Part shown: positions 58,572-64,000 of the stretch, piece by piece
Numbering within the stretch: the stretch's first letter is position 1
Layout: each line of letters starts with the position of its first letter
Assembly: GCF_001280845.1 (NCBI RefSeq)
Contig: NZ_LGHP01000001.1
Coordinates: 5,064,665-5,128,664, forward strand
Direction: 5' to 3'
Source of the DNA: Bacillus sp. FJAT-28004
Lineage (GTDB): Bacteria > Bacillota > Bacilli > Paenibacillales > Paenibacillaceae
DNA length: 64,000 nucleotides
Program-made: the position numbers and the translations under genes
Notes under the pieces: model-generated
Seen by the model: only the letters and a program-made list of their open reading frames with translations
Told to the model about the DNA's origin: nothing
The model's database searches: none

Positions 58572-59243
58572 ATGGAATTTGCTGAAGAACATGAGAAATG
58601 GCTGAAAAAACATTTGCGTGCAAGTAGAGGCGAGCATAAGAGCAGGATTCAGCGGGGACATGGGCATGGCGAACGTTTGTTTTTGGAACAAGTCTGGTGG
58701 CCGATGATGGGTAGTTTAGAGCATTTGCATCCGGAGTATGAAGTTATGGATTGGCGTGGGAATCCGTTTTATATTGATTTGGTTTGGCGGCGGGGAGCGA
58801 CACGGTTTGCTTTTGAAATAAAGGGTTATGGACCTCATGTTCAGAATACGGATCGAATTCGATATCGTCGGGAGCTAAACCGGGAAACTTTTCTACAGGT
58901 GCTTGGATATCGGGTCGTGTCCATACCGTATGACGAGTTGGAGGAAAAGCCGCAGCTTATTGCGTCTTTGTTGCAGTCGCTGCTGGTTCCTTATTTGGTG
59001 ACACACACGCAAGAGCAAAACTTGACACGCCTGGAGCGTGAAATGTTGCATTATGCGTTTAGGTCGAACAAAGCCATTCGCCCTGCCGATGCGATGAAGG
59101 AGTTTCAAATTAATCGCCGCACAGCGGTTAAATATTTGAAAAGGCTATGTGACGTTGGTAAGCTGCGTCCAGTTGTATCAGGAAAAGGTATTCGTATTGT
59201 CAGTTATGAGTTGATACGCTCGGCTTTTAACCCTTTTTTGTAG
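58572..59243 (+). CDS. PD-(D/E)XK-like nuclease with C-terminal winged helix
   Basis: A 223-residue protein. Glu39 (FLEQVW), Asp69 in FYIDLVW and Glu82-Ile-Lys84 in FAFEIKGYG form the D-(D/E)xK-type metal site, followed by FLQVLGYRVVSIPYDELEE, like the end of DUF559/Vsr-like endonuclease folds. Residues ~150-215 form a winged helix (REMLHYAFRSNKAIRPADAM, INRRTAVKYLKRL, GKLRPVV). So it should bind DNA and probably cut it. The ATG follows TTGAGGAGGATG. Its last codons and stop lie inside the first unit of the tandem array, and the array fills the next 2 kb. Target and role unknown. Confidence 0.75.
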   Translation: MEFAEEHEKWLKKHLRASRGEHKSRIQRGHGHGERLFLEQVWWPMMGSLEHLHPEYEVMDWRGNPFYIDLVWRRGATRFAFEIKGYGPHVQNTDRIRYRRELNRETFLQVLGYRVVSIPYDELEEKPQLIASLLQSLLVPYLVTHTQEQNLTRLEREMLHYAFRSNKAIRPADAMKEFQINRRTAVKYLKRLCDVGKLRPVVSGKGIRIVSYELIRSAFNPFL

Positions 59244-61300
59244 GGAGTGGCGGCTGAGTGCGTGGGGTTGTGCGTTTGTGAAGTGTGCAAGGAGTGTGAG
59301 TGTGGATGTGCATGTAGTGTGATTGGGGTGTGTGTGCGCCGCGCGTGAAGTCTGAATAAGCGCAGAAGTGCACCTGTTTTTAACTAACCAGATGAAAATG
59401 GCGCAACTAGGTGCACAAGTGCATCTAGTTGCGCAGATTTGAAAAGTAGTTGGCGGAAAAGGTGCATTTATGCGCTTAGATGAAGCTGCTGCGGCTAAGC
59501 GGTGTGCTCACTTAGCTAGCTTGGCTGGCTTGGCTAACCAGCTTTGTATTCTCGGCTTTTTTGAAGAGAGTGGCGGCTGAAAGCGCAGGAGTGTGCGTGA
59601 AGCGAGAGTATACCGTGTGTGAACCGTGCGTGAAGTGTGAATAAGCGCAGAAGTGCACCTGTTTTTAACTAATCAGATGGAAATGGCGCAACTAGGTGCA
59701 CAAGTGCATCTAGTTACGCAGATTTGAAAAGTAGTTGGTGGAATAGGTGCATTTATGCGCTTAGATGAAGCTGCTGCGGCTAAGTGGGGTGCTCACTTAG
59801 ATGGCTTGGCTAGCCATCTTTGAATTCTCAGCTCTTTTTAGGGAGTGGCGGCTGCGCGGGAGTGTGCGTGAAGCGTGCGTGCACCGTGCGTGAAGTGTGA
59901 ATAAGCGCAGAAGTGCACCTATTTTTAACTAATCAGATGGAATTGGCGCAACTAGGTGCACAAGTGCATCTAGTTGAGCAGATTTGAAAAGTGGTTGGTG
60001 GAATAGGTGCATTTATGCGCTTAGATGAAGCTGCTGTAGCTAAGGGGGGTGCTCACTTAGATGGCTTGGCTAGCCATCTTTGAATTCTCAGCTTTTTTTA
60101 GGGAGTGGCGGCTGCGCGGGAGTGTGCGTGAAGCGTGCGTGCACCGTGCGTGAAGTGTGAATAAGCGCAGAAGTGCACCTGTTTTTAACAAATGAGATGG
60201 AAATGGCGCAACTAGGTGCACAAGTGCATCTAGTTGCGCGGATTTGAAAAGTAGTTGGTGGAATAGGTGCATTTATGCGCTTAGATGAAGCTGCTGCGAC
60301 TAAGCGGGGTGCTTACTTAGCTAGCTTGGCTAGCCAAGCTTTGAATTCTCGGCTTTTTTTTAGGGAGTGTGCGTGAAGCGAGAGTGTGCCGTGCGTGCAC
60401 CGCGCGTGAAGTGTGAATAAGCGCAGAAGTGCACCTGTTTTTAACTAATCAGATGGAATTGGCGCAACTAGGTGCACAAGTGCATCTAGTTGAGCAGATT
60501 TGAAAAGTAGTTGGTGGAATAGGTGCATTTATGCGCTTAGATGAAGCTGCTGTAGCTAAGGGGGGTGCTCACTTAGCTGGCTTGGCTAGCCAGTTTTGTA
60601 TTCTTGGCTTTTTTGTAGAGAGTGGTGGCTGGATGCGCGGGAGTGTGCGTGAAGTGTGAATAAGCGCAGAAGTGCACCTGTTTTTAACTAATCAGATGAA
60701 AATGGCGCAACTAGGTGCACAAGTGCATCTAGTTGCGCGAATTTGAAAAGTATTTGGCGGGATAGGTGCATTTATGCGCTTAGATGAAGCTGCTGCGGCT
60801 AAGTGGGGTGCTCACTTAGCTGGCTTGGCTAGCCATTTTTGAATTCTCAGCTTTTTGTAGGGAGTGGCGGCTGCGCGGGAGTGTGCGTGAAGCGTGCGTG
60901 CACCGCGCGTGAAGTGTGAATAAGCGCATAAGTGCACCTGTTTTTAACTAATCAGATGAAAATGGCGCAACTAGGTGCACAAGTGCATCTAGTTGAGCGG
61001 ATTTGAAAAGTAGTTGGTGGAATAGGTGCATTTATGCGCTTAGATGAAGCTGCTGCGGCTAAGCGGGGTGCTCACTTAGCTGGCTTGGCTAGCCATCTTT
61101 GAATTCTTGGCTTTTTTTAGGGAGTGTGCGTGAAGCGTGCGTGCACCGTGCGTGGAGTGTGAATAAGCGCAGAAGTGCACCTGTTTTTAACTAACCAGAT
61201 GAAAATGGCGCAACTAGGTGCACAAGTGCATCTAGTTACGCAGATTTGAAAAGTAGTTGGTGGAATAGGTGCATTTATGCGCTTAGATGAAGCTGCTGCG
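59224..61300. repeat. Array of eight ~243-285 bp tandem repeats with nested palindromes
   Basis: The motif AATAAGCGCAGAAGTGCACC (one copy has a single change) occurs at 59355, 59640, 59900, 60160, 60416, 60659, 60919 and 61162, giving periods of 285, 260, 260, 256, 243, 260 and 243 bp. Each unit has (1) outer inverted arms, e.g. 59357-59375 with 59460-59478 (17 of 19 paired); (2) an inner 34-bp hairpin of two 16-bp arms, e.g. 59401-59434, starting GCGCAACTAGGTGCAC; (3) a short GGCTTGGCTAGCC-type palindrome; and (4) the GAGTGGCGGCTG/GAGTGTGCG boundary that also occurs at the 3' end of the nuclease gene (59245-59256). There are no long ORFs. Confidence 0.95.
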
Positions 61301-61341
61301 GGCTATACGGGGGGCTCCCCCGTCCCAAGCAGCCCTTTTTT
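61300..61341 (+). terminator. GC-rich terminator at the end of the array
   Basis: GGGCT (61300-61304) pairs with AGCCC (61331-61335), the inner ACGGGG pairs with CCCCGT, and six T follow. It closes the repeat region before the secreted-protein gene. Confidence 0.6.
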
Positions 61342-61376
61342 CAAAAAAGATCAGACTTCTAACAAAAATGATCATT

Positions 61377-61390
61377 CTTAAGCGCTTTCA
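61377..61390. promoter_or_regulatory. Possible CcpA cre site upstream of secreted multi-module protein
   Basis: CTTAAGCGCTTTCA reads on the minus strand as TGAAAGCGCTTAAG. It agrees with the cre consensus TGNAARCGNWWWCA at 12 of 14 positions. It lies 60 nt before the ATG at 61450, so carbon catabolite control of this gene is possible. Confidence 0.45.
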
Positions 61391-61449
61391 TCTGTTCTAT
61401 GCTAATGAAATCCGATTAGGATCAGATTATCATGAAGGATGGGTGAAAA

Positions 61450-64000
61450 ATGATTAAGAGGAAAAAGAGCACTATTTTCAAATTGTATGTTTGGATGATT
61501 TGTTTCGCAGTTTTTAGTCAATTGGCCGTATGGCCAAGTGCGGTAACCTATGCGGAGGAGGTCGTGTTGGAAGAAACGATCGCGAGCATTCCCGCTATCG
61601 AAGTTAACACAACAATAGGGAATCCGCCGATCCTTCCACCGGAGGTACAAGCTGTATTTAGTGATCAATCCGTTGGACAAGTTCAGGTAAGCTGGGACGA
61701 AACTAATGCCTCCCAATATTCTGAGGCGGGAGCTTTCAATGTAGAAGGTAGCGTTCAAGGCACTAGCCTCAAGGCTTCTGCTGAAATTACGGTAAGCGAA
61801 GACGATTTTACGGCATTTCTAAATGGGATTACGACCAATGTACCTGATGGACAGAGCGTCGTTTCCTACAGCAACAACTATCAGTCTATGCAGCCCGAAT
61901 CTATGACTTTTATGAAAGGGAACGGGACAACTTCCGTTAACAACGGGCTGACGGTAGATATGAATTCGTTAGAAAACAATATCGCCATTGCTGCTTGGGA
62001 TAAAGGGCCATGGCTGTCCGCTGGTGCGATCGACGCAACGCTGCGTTACACTAGCGGGACGCAAGGCAATATCGGCGTTGTTCTCGGAGCCTACAATTCC
62101 ACCCAAGGATTGTCTATTCGTTATGATGCTGGTTCGACTTGGGTCATTCAAAGCCCTGATGGTTCTGGCACTTGGGAGACCTTTGATGGACCTGAATTGA
62201 AAACGGACACAGATTATCGGATCAAAATTGGTTATAACGGAAACAAGCTATTGGTTATCGTTGATGGCGTTACCTATTACAACAAAAATACGAATTTATT
62301 GAATCTGACGGCCGAGATCGGTCAGGTGGCCTTGTATAAACGTTATGCAGCAGGACAAGTCGTTATTAAGGATATTAACATCCAAGGCGTCGGCAAAAAC
62401 GAAAAACCAACAGATATCATCAACTATGTGCAAAATTACGAAGACCCGGCATACACACCGCGTTGGTCCGGCCTTAATGCTCAAGTGGTAACTGATATTA
62501 CGGGCAATAAGGTATTATCGGTAAAAAAAGGCGCTAAAGAACGCGGAGCAGATTTGGATTCCCCGCAGCTTCAATCGGGTACGCTTTCATTGGATTTTAA
62601 GCTCGTCAATCCCGTTAAGCTATCAAGCGGCCAAGGTTTTGCATTTGGCTTCAGAATGAATGACACGGCAAACGTATTTAGCGAAATCGGAGTTGATCCA
62701 AACCGGTGGTTGCCTGAATCCAGCTCCGGTTGGGGCAGCAATTTAAATATTCCTTATCCGATTCAGGGGAAATGGAACAATCTATTGTTTAATTTTAATG
62801 GAAAAACGATTACGGTCTACATGAACAAAAAGCTGGTCGGCGATATTACGTTTGATCAATTTACCGATGCGGCTGGCTTGTTCGGACTTCGTATCAGAAG
62901 CACGGTAGAGCTGTATATCGACAACGTGCAGTATACGAATCAAATCATTACACCGAAGGAATTGGTGCAATACAGCAATAACTTCCAGGATGGCATTACG
63001 GGGGATTGGAGCAACGCTGCTGCAGCCATCGTCAAGGAAGGTAGCAATCACATCTTGAAGTTGTCCGGCATCACGGGCACCGTTTTGAATAATGACGCGC
63101 CTCTCCTGCAAAGCGCAACCTATATGCTGGATGTAAAACCTACGACCGATGTGATCGGATTTGCTATAGGCAACAATTCTTTAGTGAAATTTTCGAATGG
63201 CCAATGGATTTTGGAGAAGGATGGCAGCACCATTCCTTTTGTCGCAAGCGACGCCATTGCATCGAGTCCATTGCTCTTGAGTTGGAATAAGGTCGGCTTA
63301 CAATATAGCGACTCTTCAGTCACACTAAGTATAAATGGAGCTAAATTGACTGCGAATTTACCGTCCGGCCAGCAATTCGGAGAAGGTCCATTCGGAGTAT
63401 ACGGTCAAGGCGAGTTGTATGTGGACAACATTTTGTTCACGGAGGAATTTATCCAAATGGATACTTCCCCGGTCGCAAGCAAGATGTATTATGAACAATA
63501 TTATGAGACGGCTTCAAGTATAAACTGGACTGGACTCGGAGGCAGTCAAGTAGTCGATGGTTATTTGAAGGGCAGCGTCGCTTCTGGATCGGTTGCGGTA
63601 AACGATGATATTGTTCCGGTTAAGAACGGCGTATTCCAGGTGAAGATGAGAACAAATGCTTTGTCCGCAGGTGTTAAGATCGGCAATGCGGCCATTTATT
63701 ACGATGGTCAAGGAAAATGGATGTATCAAGTTGATGGTGGAGAGAAAAGAGCTATCGGAGACAGTATCGAAGTTGTACCCGGCAAAGATTTTATTATGCG
63801 GGTCCGGTTGATTGAAAACGAGCTGAATCTTTATGTGAATGGCATTTTGGCGGGCACCATCCAAGCGGAAAACTTCACCCCGGGAGCATTCGGTGTTTAT
63901 AATCCTGGAAACGAAGCGATACAAGTTGAGATGGATGCGATGACCGCAGAAGAAATCAGAATTTATGAGCCCGACTACTCTACGCCAAACTGGAGCGCAA
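61450..64000 (+). CDS. Large secreted multi-module protein (3' end outside window)
   Basis: Partial gene: 850 codons are in the window and the frame remains open at 64000. The signal peptide is MIKRKKSTIFKLYVWMICFA, ending near VTYAEE. A bacterial Ig-like domain (Big_4 type: VEVNTTIGNPPILPPEVQAV-like, QVQVSWDE, GAFNVEGSVQG) covers ~45-115. It is followed by at least four repeated concanavalin-A-like/DUF1080-like modules of ~170-185 residues, each opening with a Y-N-N-F/Y-like phrase (VVSYSNNYQS, IINYVQNYED, LVQYSNNFQD, YYEQYYETASS) and containing a VIVDGVTYY or LYVNGILAG strand. Likely a carbohydrate-binding or carbohydrate-active surface enzyme. Its catalytic part was not reached. Confidence 0.83.
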   Translation, partial: MIKRKKSTIFKLYVWMICFAVFSQLAVWPSAVTYAEEVVLEETIASIPAIEVNTTIGNPPILPPEVQAVFSDQSVGQVQVSWDETNASQYSEAGAFNVEGSVQGTSLKASAEITVSEDDFTAFLNGITTNVPDGQSVVSYSNNYQSMQPESMTFMKGNGTTSVNNGLTVDMNSLENNIAIAAWDKGPWLSAGAIDATLRYTSGTQGNIGVVLGAYNSTQGLSIRYDAGSTWVIQSPDGSGTWETFDGPELKTDTDYRIKIGYNGNKLLVIVDGVTYYNKNTNLLNLTAEIGQVALYKRYAAGQVVIKDINIQGVGKNEKPTDIINYVQNYEDPAYTPRWSGLNAQVVTDITGNKVLSVKKGAKERGADLDSPQLQSGTLSLDFKLVNPVKLSSGQGFAFGFRMNDTANVFSEIGVDPNRWLPESSSGWGSNLNIPYPIQGKWNNLLFNFNGKTITVYMNKKLVGDITFDQFTDAAGLFGLRIRSTVELYIDNVQYTNQIITPKELVQYSNNFQDGITGDWSNAAAAIVKEGSNHILKLSGITGTVLNNDAPLLQSATYMLDVKPTTDVIGFAIGNNSLVKFSNGQWILEKDGSTIPFVASDAIASSPLLLSWNKVGLQYSDSSVTLSINGAKLTANLPSGQQFGEGPFGVYGQGELYVDNILFTEEFIQMDTSPVASKMYYEQYYETASSINWTGLGGSQVVDGYLKGSVASGSVAVNDDIVPVKNGVFQVKMRTNALSAGVKIGNAAIYYDGQGKWMYQVDGGEKRAIGDSIEVVPGKDFIMRVRLIENELNLYVNGILAGTIQAENFTPGAFGVYNPGNEAIQVEMDAMTAEEIRIYEPDYSTPNWSA

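Noticed and set aside
59224..61300. CRISPR array
   Set aside because: The units are 243-285 bp and repeated in full, with no short direct repeats separating unique spacers and no cas genes nearby.

Overview
The window looks like chromosomal DNA of a Paenibacillus-type, spore-forming member of the Bacillota. The signs are strong AGGAGG-like ribosome binding sites, frequent TTG and GTG starts, S-layer homology (SLH) proteins, a YjcZ-type sporulation peptide, a YesM/AraC-type two-component pair beside a carbohydrate ABC transporter, and many classical rho-independent terminators. No rRNA, tRNA, CRISPR array, prophage or intact insertion sequence was seen.

Layout. 1-3.2 kb: a partial secreted LamG/phosphodiesterase protein and a HAD hydrolase, both leftward. 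3.4-11.6 kb: a 2-aminoethylphosphonate (AEP) uptake and breakdown island (ATPase, fused permease, PhnX, PhnW, a saccharopine-dehydrogenase-like protein, a DeoR regulator, then a separate binding-protein gene). Its two promoters share a conserved sequence. 11.7-13.1 kb: an SLH/cohesin-like surface protein and YjcZ. 13.2-17.1 kb: a leftward D-amino-acid operon (DauR-like regulator, D-threonine-aldolase-like enzyme, D-aminoacylase, RidA). 17.3-24.1 kb: sensor kinase, AraC-type response regulator and sugar ABC transporter, with a triplicated hairpin between the binding protein and the permeases. 24.5-29.1 kb: a COG0523 GTPase under a likely Zur box, a small secreted protein and a GGDEF/EAL protein. 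29.3-32.9 kb: ECF sigma factor, anti-sigma-like protein and ABC exporter. 33.1-36.3 kb: LacI regulator and GH36 alpha-galactosidase. 37-40.5 kb: MerR regulator, ABC multidrug exporter and an SDR enzyme.

40.7-45.8 kb holds a five-gene operon matching the uncharacterised STM4015-STM4014-STM4013-STM4012-STM4011 families: leucine-rich protein, ATP-grasp-like protein, alkaline-phosphatase-fold hydrolase and two radical SAM enzymes. The tight coupling suggests one multi-step pathway of unknown product. 45.8-57.7 kb carries housekeeping and envelope genes: a DJ-1/PfpI protein, a Cys-rich protein, an alpha/beta hydrolase, an M50-like protease, PPK2, a small export protein, an M23 lipoprotein next to an OmpR/histidine-kinase pair, PspC/PspA, and an SLH-amidase.

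58.2-61.3 kb is the most unusual part. A small PD-(D/E)XK-like nuclease with a winged-helix tail is followed directly by eight copies of a 243-285 bp tandem repeat. Each copy contains nested inverted repeats, and the repeat unit begins at the 3' end of the nuclease gene itself. The window ends inside a large secreted multi-module protein that starts at 61450.
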